From NCBI RefSeq assembly GCF_024436065.1, contig NZ_JANFNS010000001.1, positions 1,116,001-1,180,000 on the forward strand: 64,000 nucleotides of DNA, written 5' to 3'. Source of the DNA: Saccharibacillus sp. JS10. Its GTDB lineage: Bacteria; Bacillota; Bacilli; Paenibacillales; Paenibacillaceae. The notes below the pieces were generated by a model. That model was not told where the DNA came from and ran no database searches. It worked only from the letters and a program-made list of their open reading frames with translations. This document shows positions 54,851-64,000 of the stretch, one piece after another. Each line of letters starts with the position of its first letter. Position 1 is the stretch's first letter. A program made the translations under genes and the position numbers.

Positions 54851-57493
54851 TTAAGCGTTAAGCGATTGTTCGAGCATCGATACAGCTGTATTCAGCGCTT
54901 CTTGCAACTTCGATGCGTCTTTACCTCCGGCTTGAGCCATGTCAGGACGACCGCCGCCGCCACCGCCGCATACGGTTGCTGCTTCTTTTACAAGCTTACC
55001 TGCGTTCAGACCGCGTGCCGTCAATTCTTTAGGAACGACAACAACGAAGTTCACTTTGTCATCCGAAGGTGCGCCCAGAATCAGTACCGCTTGTGGAAGT
55101 TTCACTTTCAATTCATCTGCCAAAGAACGCAGTGCGTCCATACCCGAAGCGGCTACAGATTCAGCAAGGACTTGGACATCGCCAACTTGACGTACACGAT
55201 CCGTCAATTGACCCGCTTCGATCGCGCCAAGCTTACCGCGCAGCGATTCGATCTCGCGCTCTGCATCTTTCAACTGCTTGTTCAAACCGTCGATACGTTT
55301 TGGAACTTCGGTCACTGGAGTCTTAAGTGCAGCTGCCGATTGCTTCAGCAGTTCCAATTGATCGTCCAGATACAGATAAGCTCCGCGACCGGTCAAAGCT
55401 TCGATCCGGCGTACGCCGGAGCCGATGCCGCTTTCGCCCACTAATTTGAACAGACCGATTTCGCTCGTATTGCGTACGTGGCAACCTCCGCACAGCTCTA
55501 GGCTGTAATCGCCGATTTCGACCACGCGTACGATATCGCCGTATTTTTCGCCGAACAATGCCATCGCGCCCATTGCTTTCGCTTCTTCGATCCCTTTGAG
55601 TTCGATCTGGACGTGTACGCCTTTCCAGATTTGTTCATTAACGCGGCGTTCAACTTCGGCAAGCTCTTCCGGTGTGATGCTACCGAAATGCGAGAAGTCA
55701 AAACGCAGACGTTGCGGTTCAACCAGCGATCCTGCTTGATTTACATGGCTGCCGAGCACTTCTTTGAGCGCTTTGTGCAGCAAGTGTGTAGCGGTATGGT
55801 TTTTCTCAATCGCTGCGCGAGAATCACGTTCAACACTTGCGCGTACGTCGTCGCCCACATGCAATTCGCCGGATTCAACGGTTACTTGATGCACATGTTG
55901 ACCGCCTGGAGCTTTCATCAGGCCTTCTACGTTCAATGTGCCCGTGAACGAAGAGATCGTACCTACGTCGCTGACTTGACCGCCGCTTTCTGCGTAAAAC
56001 GGAGTGCGATCCAATACAACCAATGCCGAATCGCCTTCGCCTACCGACTCCACGATTTCGCCGTCTTTGATCAGTACAACGATTTTGGATTCAACGGATG
56101 TTTCACCATAACCGACGAATTCGCTAGCCGCTTCAAGTTCGGACAATGCGCCGCCTTGAATATTCATGCCGCCGCCTTTTTTATGCGCTTCGCGAGCACG
56201 CGTACGTTGCTCTTGCATCGCGTTTTCAAATCCTTCACGGTCTACCGTCATACCATGTTCCAATGCAAAATCTTCGGTAAGATCAAGCGGGAAGCCGTAC
56301 GTATCGTACATTTTGAACGCGTCTTCGCCGCCGATCGTACTTTCGCCTGCTGCTTTTGCACGTTCAGCCGTTTCAGTCAGAATAGCCAGACCGTCCGACA
56401 ATGTTTTGTGGAAACGTTCTTCTTCCAGACGGATAACACGTTCGATCAATTCGCGACTCTCGACGACTTGCGTGTAGTATACGCCCATGACTTCGCCTAC
56501 CGTGCGTACCAATTCGTACAAGAACGGACGATCCAGACCGATTACGCGTCCGTAACGAACCGCGCGACGAAGCAAACGACGAATCACGTAACCGCGACCT
56601 TCGTTAGAAGGTTGAACACCGTCACCTACAGAGAAGGTTACCGTACGTACATGGTCCGCAATGACTTTAAGCGCGACGTCATGTTCTTCGCTCACGCCGT
56701 ACTCAATACCCGCTAATTTCGCTGCGTGTTGAATCATCGGTTGGAACAGATCGGTATCGAAGTTCGAGTTGACGTCTTGCAGAATCGAAGTCAGACGTTC
56801 CAGACCTGCGCCGGTATCAATGTTTTTGTTCGGAAGAGGTGTGTAACTACCGTCTTTATTATGGTTAAACTGCGAGAATACCAAGTTCCATACTTCAAGG
56901 AAACGTTCGTTTTCGCCGCCTGGGTACATTTCAGGATCGTTTGGATCCAATGCGCCATAAGCGTCGCCGCGGTCATAGAAAATTTCGCTACAAGGTCCGC
57001 AAGGGCCTTCGCCGATATCCCAGAAGTTTTCGTCGCCAAGCTTGATGATGCGTTCAGCTGGAAGACCTACTTTTTCATTCCACAAAGTGAATGCTTCTTC
57101 GTCTTCTGCATACACCGTTACGCTGATTTTTTCCGGATCGAAACCGATCCACTGCGGCGAGGTCAAAAATTCCCAAGCCCAAGTGATCGCTTCTTCTTTG
57201 AAATAATCACCGATCGAGAAATTGCCGAGCATTTCGAAAAATGTATGGTGACGACGCGTTTTGCCTACGTTCTCGATATCGTTCGTACGAATACATTTTT
57301 GCGAGTTCGCGATTCTTGGATTTTCCGGTTTTACACGTCCGTCGAAGTACGGCTTCAGCGGCGCCATGCCGGCATTGATCCACAGCAAAGAAGGATCGTT
57401 ATGCGGCACAAGAGGTGCACTCGGTTCGATATGATGACCTTTTTGTTCGAAAAATTCTAACCATTTAGAGCGGATTTCACTAGCTTTCATCAT
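54851..57493 (-). CDS. alaS: Alanine--tRNA ligase
   Basis: An 880-residue class II synthetase charging tRNA-Ala. The aminoacylation core (~1-440) contains [36 protein letters not shown] and GAGLERL. The editing domain has the zinc motif [11 protein letters not shown] plus [13 protein letters not shown], and the C-Ala domain ends with the Gly-rich [19 protein letters not shown] 57493 follows ACGGAGGTTTAAC. Expression is controlled by the T-box leader upstream. IreB, RuvX and DUF1292 genes follow in the same direction. Confidence 0.98.
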   Translation of the reverse strand: MMKASEIRSKWLEFFEQKGHHIEPSAPLVPHNDPSLLWINAGMAPLKPYFDGRVKPENPRIANSQKCIRTNDIENVGKTRRHHTFFEMLGNFSIGDYFKEEAITWAWEFLTSPQWIGFDPEKISVTVYAEDEEAFTLWNEKVGLPAERIIKLGDENFWDIGEGPCGPCSEIFYDRGDAYGALDPNDPEMYPGGENERFLEVWNLVFSQFNHNKDGSYTPLPNKNIDTGAGLERLTSILQDVNSNFDTDLFQPMIQHAAKLAGIEYGVSEEHDVALKVIADHVRTVTFSVGDGVQPSNEGRGYVIRRLLRRAVRYGRVIGLDRPFLYELVRTVGEVMGVYYTQVVESRELIERVIRLEEERFHKTLSDGLAILTETAERAKAAGESTIGGEDAFKMYDTYGFPLDLTEDFALEHGMTVDREGFENAMQEQRTRAREAHKKGGGMNIQGGALSELEAASEFVGYGETSVESKIVVLIKDGEIVESVGEGDSALVVLDRTPFYAESGGQVSDVGTISSFTGTLNVEGLMKAPGGQHVHQVTVESGELHVGDDVRASVERDSRAAIEKNHTATHLLHKALKEVLGSHVNQAGSLVEPQRLRFDFSHFGSITPEELAEVERRVNEQIWKGVHVQIELKGIEEAKAMGAMALFGEKYGDIVRVVEIGDYSLELCGGCHVRNTSEIGLFKLVGESGIGSGVRRIEALTGRGAYLYLDDQLELLKQSAAALKTPVTEVPKRIDGLNKQLKDAEREIESLRGKLGAIEAGQLTDRVRQVGDVQVLAESVAASGMDALRSLADELKVKLPQAVLILGAPSDDKVNFVVVVPKELTARGLNAGKLVKEAATVCGGGGGGRPDMAQAGGKDASKLQEALNTAVSMLEQSLNA

Positions 57494-57527
57494 GTTAAAC
57501 CTCCGTTTTATGAATATAAAAAAACAT

Positions 57528-57833
57528 AAAAAACGCCCCTGAAATATTCAGGGACGATTGCTCGCGGTACCACCCTGGTTATCGTCCATTCCTTTTCAAT
57601 CTGCATGCAGCAGTCAAAAAGCAAATCTTGAACGATCTCCTCGATTACGTCCGTTAACGGGGACAAGTCGGCTGCGGCAATCACTTGCCAAGCACTCCGG
57701 AATTAGCTTTCGGTTCGTCGGTTTTCAAGGCTCTTTCACCCATGCAAAAATCGCAAGGAGCCTTTTCGCTGAGAAAACGTCTCTTCCAAACGTACTGGAT
57801 TCCTTCATCGTTTTGTTGCCTATAGTCAATACT
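57528..57833 (-). ncRNA. T-box leader controlling alaS
   Basis: The minus strand carries the T-box sequence AGGGTGGTACCGCG at about 57576-57563, whose UGG bulge pairs with the tRNA acceptor end. The terminator follows: CGTCCCTGAATATTTCAGGGGCG and a T-run at 57533-57528 (given as one hairpin). The probable specifier codon is GCT (57707-57705, in GAAAGCTAATTCC), which fits tRNA-Ala. Uncharged tRNA-Ala would favour the antiterminator and alaS expression. This explains most of the gene-free 57494-57978. Confidence 0.93.
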
Positions 57834-57839
57834 TCCGTA

Positions 57840-57868
57840 AGTATATCGGGCGTCCGAATTTCTGTCAA
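57840..57868 (-). promoter_or_regulatory. Sigma-A promoter of the alaS T-box leader
   Basis: Minus-strand TTGACA (57868-57863) and TATACT (57845-57840) with a 17-base spacer, nearly consensus. Confidence 0.8.
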
Positions 57869-57908
57869 TGACAAAGCAAAGAAGATCAAGACAGAAGACG
57901 CCTATACA

Positions 57909-57967
57909 AAAAAGCCGAAAAGCAGGTAGAATCGATGGCTCGACCTTTTTTTGCTTTCGGCTTCGTT
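57909..57967 (-). terminator. Terminator of the small zinc ribbon gene
   Basis: Minus-strand AAGCCGAAAGC pairs with GCTTTTCGGCTT (with an inner AGGT/ACCT pairing) and runs into seven T residues. Confidence 0.82.
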
Positions 57968-57978
57968 AACATTGTGTA

Positions 57979-58188
57979 TTAAGATGTCGCTTGCAGTTGA
58001 TGCGCAGCATCTGTGGCATTTTCCAAGCTGAACAGATCATCTAGCGAGCTCAATGTTCCGTCTTTTTCTACTTGGTACACCGACATTTTTCCGGCATTAA
58101 CCGTCAATTCGATAAAACAACTCCAGCAATAAAATTGATGAGAGCCGATTTTTCCGATATCTTTTGAACTACAATTTGGGCATTTCAT
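57979..58188 (-). CDS. Small zinc-ribbon protein of unknown function
   Basis: A 69-residue protein with two CxxC knuckles, CPNCSSKDIGKIG and FYCWSCFIELTV, forming a likely zinc ribbon in the first 30 residues. The acidic remainder (DGTLSSLDDLFSLENA) has no recognised domain. ATG 58188 is preceded by GATAGGTGATGCTATT. It is flanked by its own terminator and sits between alaS and iscS. It may be a regulator or adaptor, but I see nothing to assign a job. Confidence 0.75.
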   Translation of the reverse strand: MKCPNCSSKDIGKIGSHQFYCWSCFIELTVNAGKMSVYQVEKDGTLSSLDDLFSLENATDAAHQLQATS

Positions 58189-58335
58189 AATAGCATCACC
58201 TATCCGTCCGCTTATTTGAAGTCGTGAAGAATACGTTTCTTCCGATTGAACGATTATTCACAATACGAATCGCGGAGACAAGAAGTTCAAGCTTTCTTCA
58301 TGATGTGGCGAACGTTTTGCTGGGCGTATCTAGGA

Positions 58336-59481
58336 TCAGGCACGCACGCGTCCGATAATCGATTCAATTTTTTGAACGACAGTCTCGATTTCCTCCGAAG
58401 TATTACCCAACCCGAAGCTGAATCGAATCGCGGATTTCAAAACATTTTCAGATAAATTCATTGCACGCAATACATGTGAAGTTTCAAGCGAACCTGATGT
58501 GCAAGCTGAACCGCTAGCTACCGCGATTCTTTCCATATCCAAATTCATTAACATCGTTTCGGTACCGACTGCTGGAAAACTCACATTCACGATATGCGCC
58601 AACGTATGCGACGGATCACCGTTGAGCACAAACTTGTCGCTTCCGATCCGCTGCTCCAATTTCCCCAAAAACTCTTGGCGTAAATGGTGTAACTGGGCAT
58701 GACGCTCATCCAGACTGGATACAGCTAGTTCTACCGCTTTGGCAAACCCCGCCATCCCCGCCAGGTTTTCTGTCCCTGCACGGCGTTTGCGTTCTTGATT
58801 GCCTCCATGCAAAAGTGCAGGCAGCTTAATCTTCGGCGAAACATACAAAGCTCCGATGCCTTGAGGACCGTTGATTTTGTGAGCCGAAAAGCTGATCAGA
58901 TCCGCCTTCCACTTTTCACAATCAATGTCCAAAGAACCGAGTGCCTGTACAGCGTCGGTATGAAACCAAATATCCTGTTCGCGTGCCAAAGCTCCGATCG
59001 CTTCGATATCTTGCACCGTTCCGACTTCATTATTTGCCACCATCACGCTAATCAACGTCGTATCAGGGCGTATGTGGTCGCGAATCCATTCGATATCCAC
59101 GCGTCCTAACGTATCCACGGGAATATATTCCACATCGTAGCCTTGCTCGGCTAGCTGCTCAGCCGCGTGCAAAACCGCATGATGTTCAATTTGCGAAACC
59201 AGTAAATGACGACCTTTGTCGACCCTTGCTGCCGCCGCGCCGAATAATGCCATATTGTCGCTTTCGGTACCGCCCGAAGTAAAGACCAGATCAGCTGGGC
59301 GAGCGTGAATCGCAGCCGCGATCTTTTCGCGTGCATCACTCACGATTCGCTTTGCGTCTCTACCGAAAGCATGTACGCTAGAAGCATTTCCGAACGTTCC
59401 TGTCATGATTCGCAGCATTTCTTCCGCGACAAGCGGATGCATTGGCGTCGATGCTGCGTGATCCATATAAATTCGATTCAT
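58336..59481 (-). CDS. iscS: Cysteine desulfurase
   Basis: A 381-residue PLP enzyme of the IscS/NifS class removing sulfur from cysteine. MDHAASTPMHP opens the protein, the PLP Lys is in SFSAHKINGPQGIGALY, and the persulfide Cys is in ASGSACTSGSLETSHVL. Placement next to a CymR-type regulator and near mnmA matches Bacillus YrvO, which supplies sulfur for tRNA 2-thiouridine. ATG 59481 follows TTGAGGTGAACATCGG. It is 16 bases after the Rrf2 gene. Confidence 0.95.
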   Translation of the reverse strand: MNRIYMDHAASTPMHPLVAEEMLRIMTGTFGNASSVHAFGRDAKRIVSDAREKIAAAIHARPADLVFTSGGTESDNMALFGAAAARVDKGRHLLVSQIEHHAVLHAAEQLAEQGYDVEYIPVDTLGRVDIEWIRDHIRPDTTLISVMVANNEVGTVQDIEAIGALAREQDIWFHTDAVQALGSLDIDCEKWKADLISFSAHKINGPQGIGALYVSPKIKLPALLHGGNQERKRRAGTENLAGMAGFAKAVELAVSSLDERHAQLHHLRQEFLGKLEQRIGSDKFVLNGDPSHTLAHIVNVSFPAVGTETMLMNLDMERIAVASGSACTSGSLETSHVLRAMNLSENVLKSAIRFSFGLGNTSEEIETVVQKIESIIGRVRA

Positions 59482-59497
59482 CCGATGTTCACCTCAA

Positions 59498-59917
59498 TCA
59501 AATGTAGAACATGTAGTTGTCCGGCTCGCCTTTATCGCGGTACGAGATCAGATCGCCCAATGTCGCCGAATCGATAACGTCCGCAATAGCATCGCGAATT
59601 TTTTTCCACAGATCGCGTTTTGCCGGATCATCTTCTTCTGCAAAGTCCACGACCGAAATCGGCCCTTCAAGCACGCGAATAATTTCGCCAGCAGTCACCG
59701 TATCCGGGTCGCGCGACAAAATATAGCCGCCGTAAGCACCACGAATACTTTTGACTAATCCTCCGTTACGCAAAGGGGCAATCAATTGTTCGAGGTAATG
59801 CTCAGACAACGAATTTTTTTCGGCAATACTTTTGAGCGATGTTGGACCTTCGCCGTATCTTGCCGCAAGTTCCATCATAATAGTTAAGCCATAACGGCCT
59901 TTAGTCGATATTTTCAT
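59498..59917 (-). CDS. cymR: Rrf2 family transcriptional regulator, CymR type
   Basis: A 139-residue winged-helix regulator: MKISTKGRYGLTIMMELA, TSLKSIAEKNSLSEHYLEQLIAPLRNGGLVKSIRGAYGGY (in parts). It lacks the three cysteines that hold the iron-sulfur cluster in IscR, so it fits CymR, which represses cysteine and sulfur genes together with CysK when cysteine is ample. Likely cotranscribed with iscS. ATG 59917 follows GAAAGAGGTGCCTCTAT. Confidence 0.92.
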   Translation of the reverse strand: MKISTKGRYGLTIMMELAARYGEGPTSLKSIAEKNSLSEHYLEQLIAPLRNGGLVKSIRGAYGGYILSRDPDTVTAGEIIRVLEGPISVVDFAEEDDPAKRDLWKKIRDAIADVIDSATLGDLISYRDKGEPDNYMFYI

Positions 59918-61375
<1,458 letters not shown>

Positions 61376-61411
61376 TTTTTGACTCTTTTTCTTGCAGATA
61401 AGTTGCATAAC

Positions 61412-61455
61412 AAAAAGCCCGCTCTTCACCAAACCGGTGAGCAGCGGGCTTTTTA
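61412..61455. terminator. Bidirectional terminator between mnmA and the LCP gene
   Basis: AAAAAGCCCGCT at 61412 pairs with AGCGGGCTTTTT at 61443-61454 (with an inner TCACC/GGTGA stem), T-runs on both strands. Confidence 0.9.
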
Positions 61456-61474
61456 TTGAAATTGATAACGATTT

Positions 61475-62617
61475 TTATTGACCGGTATCTCCTGCGGGTT
61501 GACCTTCTTGATCGGTATGCGAATCGCCGTCTTGGTCTGTGTCATCGACAACAAGATCAGTAGCAGTCGAGTTCGGGTCCAACCATTTCGTGATAGACTC
61601 AATCGTTGATTCCAAATCTTCATCATCTAAATCATAGTACCAAGCATCTCGAATCGCACCTTCGCCTTGTAACATATGGCTACTGATATCTGGTGTTGAA
61701 TCGCTCATGATCACCGTTTTTGCAAGTGAAAGCATAAAGTCGGACGTCATGTTCGTTTTGAAGTTTTGTCCAGCGATCCCGATTAGCTCAGGAATTTTCG
61801 TCAAGTTTTCTACACTTTTCATTCGGTTTAACACTTGTTTCAAGAAAATACGATGACGTTCTGTACGTTTGAAGTCGGAATCTTCGCGGTAACGTACATA
61901 ATTTAAAGCTTCAAGACCGTCATAAATCGGCTTGTTAGGTTCAATTACGAATTTGTCGTGATTGGCTTCTTTATTTTCGATCTTCTCTGTAATCGGCAGT
62001 TCAATACCGCCCATTGCATCGACTACGTCTTTCAATCCGTTAAAGTTGATCGTCGCATAATAATCCACATCGTGCTTGAGCAATGCTTCGACCGTATCGA
62101 CACTCATTTGCGCGCCGCCGTAAGCGTAAGCTGCATTGATTTTCGTTTTCGAACGTGTGCCTTTGATCGTTGGCGTTCCCACCATATCGACATAAGAATC
62201 ACGAGGAATCGAAATCAGCAATACTTTATTATCAGCAGGACGAACAACCGAGTAGATGATCGAGTCCGTTCTTGCGCGCTCATCGTCGCGTTGATCGGTT
62301 CCTAGCAGCAGTACGGAAAACGGTTCTTTTGTCAGCTCGGCTACGGTCATTTCTTGATCGCCGCCGCCTTTGCCCGGTTGGTCGATGGGTGCATATGAAT
62401 TATCTAAAGATTCTTTGACAGTTCCCGCCAAGAGTGTATCAAAAGCCAACACCATCAATTCTTTACGCAAAATAAATCCGCCTAATCCTAAAATCAACAC
62501 GACAGCTAGTGCAATTAGCCAAGCTTTGCCCCTATTTTTTTTGGCATTTGGCTTTTTTTTCTTATGCCGCTCTGCTCTTGTCAGTACTTGAGCTTCGGCT
62601 GGCTGGTTTTTATCCAT
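61475..62617 (-). CDS. LytR-CpsA-Psr (LCP) family cell wall protein
   Basis: A 380-residue membrane-anchored phosphotransferase of the LCP family, which attaches wall teichoic acids or capsular polymers to peptidoglycan. A basic N-terminus and one helix (KAWLIALAVVLILGLGGFIL, ~30-50) are followed by the LCP core: VLLLGTDQRDDERARTDSI (in parts), LISIPRDSYVDM, KINAAYAYGGAQMSVDTVE, and FNGLKDVVDAMGGIE, with the conserved Asp/Arg residues. An acidic Asp/Gln-rich tail ends the protein. ATG 62617 is preceded by AGAAAGGTACAGATGAA; a TTG at 62644 is less likely. Confidence 0.92.
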   Translation of the reverse strand: MDKNQPAEAQVLTRAERHKKKKPNAKKNRGKAWLIALAVVLILGLGGFILRKELMVLAFDTLLAGTVKESLDNSYAPIDQPGKGGGDQEMTVAELTKEPFSVLLLGTDQRDDERARTDSIIYSVVRPADNKVLLISIPRDSYVDMVGTPTIKGTRSKTKINAAYAYGGAQMSVDTVEALLKHDVDYYATINFNGLKDVVDAMGGIELPITEKIENKEANHDKFVIEPNKPIYDGLEALNYVRYREDSDFKRTERHRIFLKQVLNRMKSVENLTKIPELIGIAGQNFKTNMTSDFMLSLAKTVIMSDSTPDISSHMLQGEGAIRDAWYYDLDDEDLESTIESITKWLDPNSTATDLVVDDTDQDGDSHTDQEGQPAGDTGQ

Positions 62618-62807
62618 TTCATCTGTACCTTTCTCTCCCCACAAAAGTCGATGAGGTCTCGACGTCCCTTATGGAAGCTAAAATAGAGTTTTACGGGTCC
62701 TTGCTGTCATTGGATCATTCTTGCATTTTTACAGTCACACTCTAGATTACTACAACTCGTATCGTTCTGACAATTGTAACATACGAAAGTGGTCACTTAT
62801 CGTTGGA

Positions 62808-64000
62808 TTATTTTCGGCGCCGCTGCTGGTTGAGACGAATCTTCGACTCATTGCCTTGTTCGGTCGCTTCGTAAAAAACAGTGCCTTGCAAGGAATCTGG
62901 CAGATAATCTTGCTCTACGTAATGATTATGGTAGTTATGCGGATATTTGTAGCCTTCATGACCTAGTTTTTCGGCGCCTTTGTAATGCGTGTCTCGCAAA
63001 TGAAGCGGAACTTCGGTCGTTCCACTATGCGCGAATGCCGCTTCTGCTTTGGCGATCGCGGTGTACACCGCATTCGATTTAGGGCTTTCGACGGCAAAAA
63101 GAATCGCTTGCGCAATGTTCAACTTTGCTTCCGGCCAGCCGTTATTCCGATAAGCATCCAGCGCAGCTACCGCTTGCACCATCGCTTGCGGGTTAGCAAG
63201 CCCTATATCCTCGCTACTGGCTGCGATTAGACGCCGGATAAAAGTCATCGGGTCCATTCCGAGCTTTTCGACCGCATATAAAAACCAATATAAAGCAGCA
63301 TCGCTAGAACCGCGAATCGACTTATGAAATGCGGAAAGCACATCATACTGCGTAGACTCATCGGCTTTCGCGATCGGGCGGCGTACCGATTCTTCGGCGA
63401 CTTCAAGCGTAATGAGCACCTGTCCGTCTTGCTGAGGAGGCGTCGTTAACGCCGCAATTTCAAGCGCGTTCAAAGCTCTTCGTACATCGCCTCCGGACAT
63501 CGCTGCAATATGTTCCAGCGCTTCGTCTTTGGCGCGAAGATCCATGTAACCCAGACCGCGTTCGGTATCGCTCAGCGCTCTACGCATCGCGATCAGCGCA
63601 TGTTCCGCCGTCAACGGGTGAAGCTGAAATAACGTCGAGCGACTCATCAAGGCACCATTGACATAATGAAACGGATTCTCAGTCGTCGCACCGATAAAGA
63701 CAATAATGCCTTTTTCGACAGCCGGAAGCAGCGCATCTTGGCGAGAACTGTTAAACCGATGCACTTCGTCGAGAAACAATATGGTTTTGGTGCCATATAA
63801 GGCTTTGTCATCAGCAGCTTGCTGAATGACTTCACGCACTTCTTTGACTGTAGCGTCTACCGCATTTAAACGAACAAATTTGCCTTGCGTATGATTTGAA
63901 ATAATATGAGCCAGCGTCGTCTTACCGCAGCCTGGAGGTCCGTAGAGTACAATCGATCCGACTTTATCGGCTTCAATCGCTCGGCGAAGTAGTCGCCCGG
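62808..64000 (-). CDS. rarA: Replication-associated recombination protein A (partial, N-terminus beyond right edge)
   Basis: The last ~397 residues of a RarA/MgsA AAA+ ATPase. Walker A (YGPPGCGKTTLAHII) and NAVDATVKEVREVI are at the right edge, Walker B is TILFLDEVHRFN, and the sensor FIGATTENPFHYVNGALMSR follows. Later come GGDVRRALNALEIAA and the C-terminal RarA block SEDIGLANPQAMVQAVAA, ending near SLQGTVFYEATEQGNESKI. It works at stalled replication forks with SSB. An internal ATG at 63839 is not the start, since the open frame and Walker A continue to 64000. Confidence 0.95.
   Translation of the reverse strand, partial: GRLLRRAIEADKVGSIVLYGPPGCGKTTLAHIISNHTQGKFVRLNAVDATVKEVREVIQQAADDKALYGTKTILFLDEVHRFNSSRQDALLPAVEKGIIVFIGATTENPFHYVNGALMSRSTLFQLHPLTAEHALIAMRRALSDTERGLGYMDLRAKDEALEHIAAMSGGDVRRALNALEIAALTTPPQQDGQVLITLEVAEESVRRPIAKADESTQYDVLSAFHKSIRGSSDAALYWFLYAVEKLGMDPMTFIRRLIAASSEDIGLANPQAMVQAVAALDAYRNNGWPEAKLNIAQAILFAVESPKSNAVYTAIAKAEAAFAHSGTTEVPLHLRDTHYKGAEKLGHEGYKYPHNYHNHYVEQDYLPDSLQGTVFYEATEQGNESKIRLNQQRRRK

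Noticed and set aside
55613-56716. 367-codon open frame antisense to alaS
   Set aside because: Mirror frame of a highly biased gene; composition is unlike a real protein and no ribosome binding site is seen.

Overview
The window is a stretch of Firmicutes chromosome with the gene style of the Paenibacillaceae (Paenibacillus or a close relative). This rests on strong AGGAGG-type ribosome binding sites, frequent GTG/TTG starts, glycine cleavage P protein split into two subunits, a GlcT-controlled ptsG-ptsH-ptsI locus, a T-box in front of alaS, an NfeD/flotillin pair behind a sigma-W-type promoter, a CymR-type Rrf2 regulator beside iscS, an IreB-RuvX-DUF1292 cluster and an LCP protein. G+C by eye is in the high forties. 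The assignment to genus is inference. No prophage, CRISPR array, complete insertion sequence, rRNA or tRNA was seen.

1-5.6 kb: the N-terminal part of a MoxR ATPase running off the left edge, an M42 aminopeptidase, an orphan IS3-type helix-turn-helix ORF, a YwaF-like membrane protein, an SDR, and a flavodoxin-fold oxidoreductase divergent from an HxlR regulator over a clear inverted-repeat operator. 5.6-13.9 kb is a carbohydrate block: GH13 alpha-glucosidase, a translationally coupled Gfo/Idh-AraC-Gfo/Idh operon, and a type I pullulanase with an unusual C-terminal extension. 14-21.5 kb: GNAT and SDR genes, gcvH divergent from a tandem glycine riboswitch and gcvT-gcvPA-gcvPB, then peptide deformylase.

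21.9-28.1 kb: glucose PTS (ptsG, ptsH, ptsI) with an antiterminator target/terminator leader, its regulator glcT, and a YitT membrane protein. 28.3-31.2 kb: flotillin, NfeD partner and a lipoprotein. 31.3-37.6 kb: iron alcohol dehydrogenase, the Leloir operon galK-galE-galT and a divergent AraC regulator. 37.6-47.2 kb: aldo/keto reductase, sirtuin, HAD phosphatase, alpha/beta hydrolase, KDPG aldolase, GsiB-like KGG stress protein, polysaccharide deacetylase, AI-2E-family permease and catalase. 47.3-64 kb: chemotaxis receptor, a tRNA-hydroxylation-type U32 peptidase pair, MltG, two DUF1292 proteins, RuvX, IreB, AlaRS with T-box, a small zinc ribbon, IscS-CymR, MnmA, an LCP protein, and RarA running off the right edge.

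Most of this is housekeeping and sugar metabolism. The least explained signal is a dispersed, structured intergenic repeat present in three copies (about 4168-4298, 10644-10743, and 21597-21736 inverted). The copies share sequence blocks around an internal hairpin whose two arms change together between copies, so it is either a small mobile element or an undescribed RNA. Secondary points are a long hairpin in the leader of the flotillin operon, two sigma-B-like promoters with identical spacing (KGG protein and catalase), a palindrome filling the eda promoter spacer, and a Gfo/Idh-like protein lacking the usual glycine-rich dinucleotide motif.
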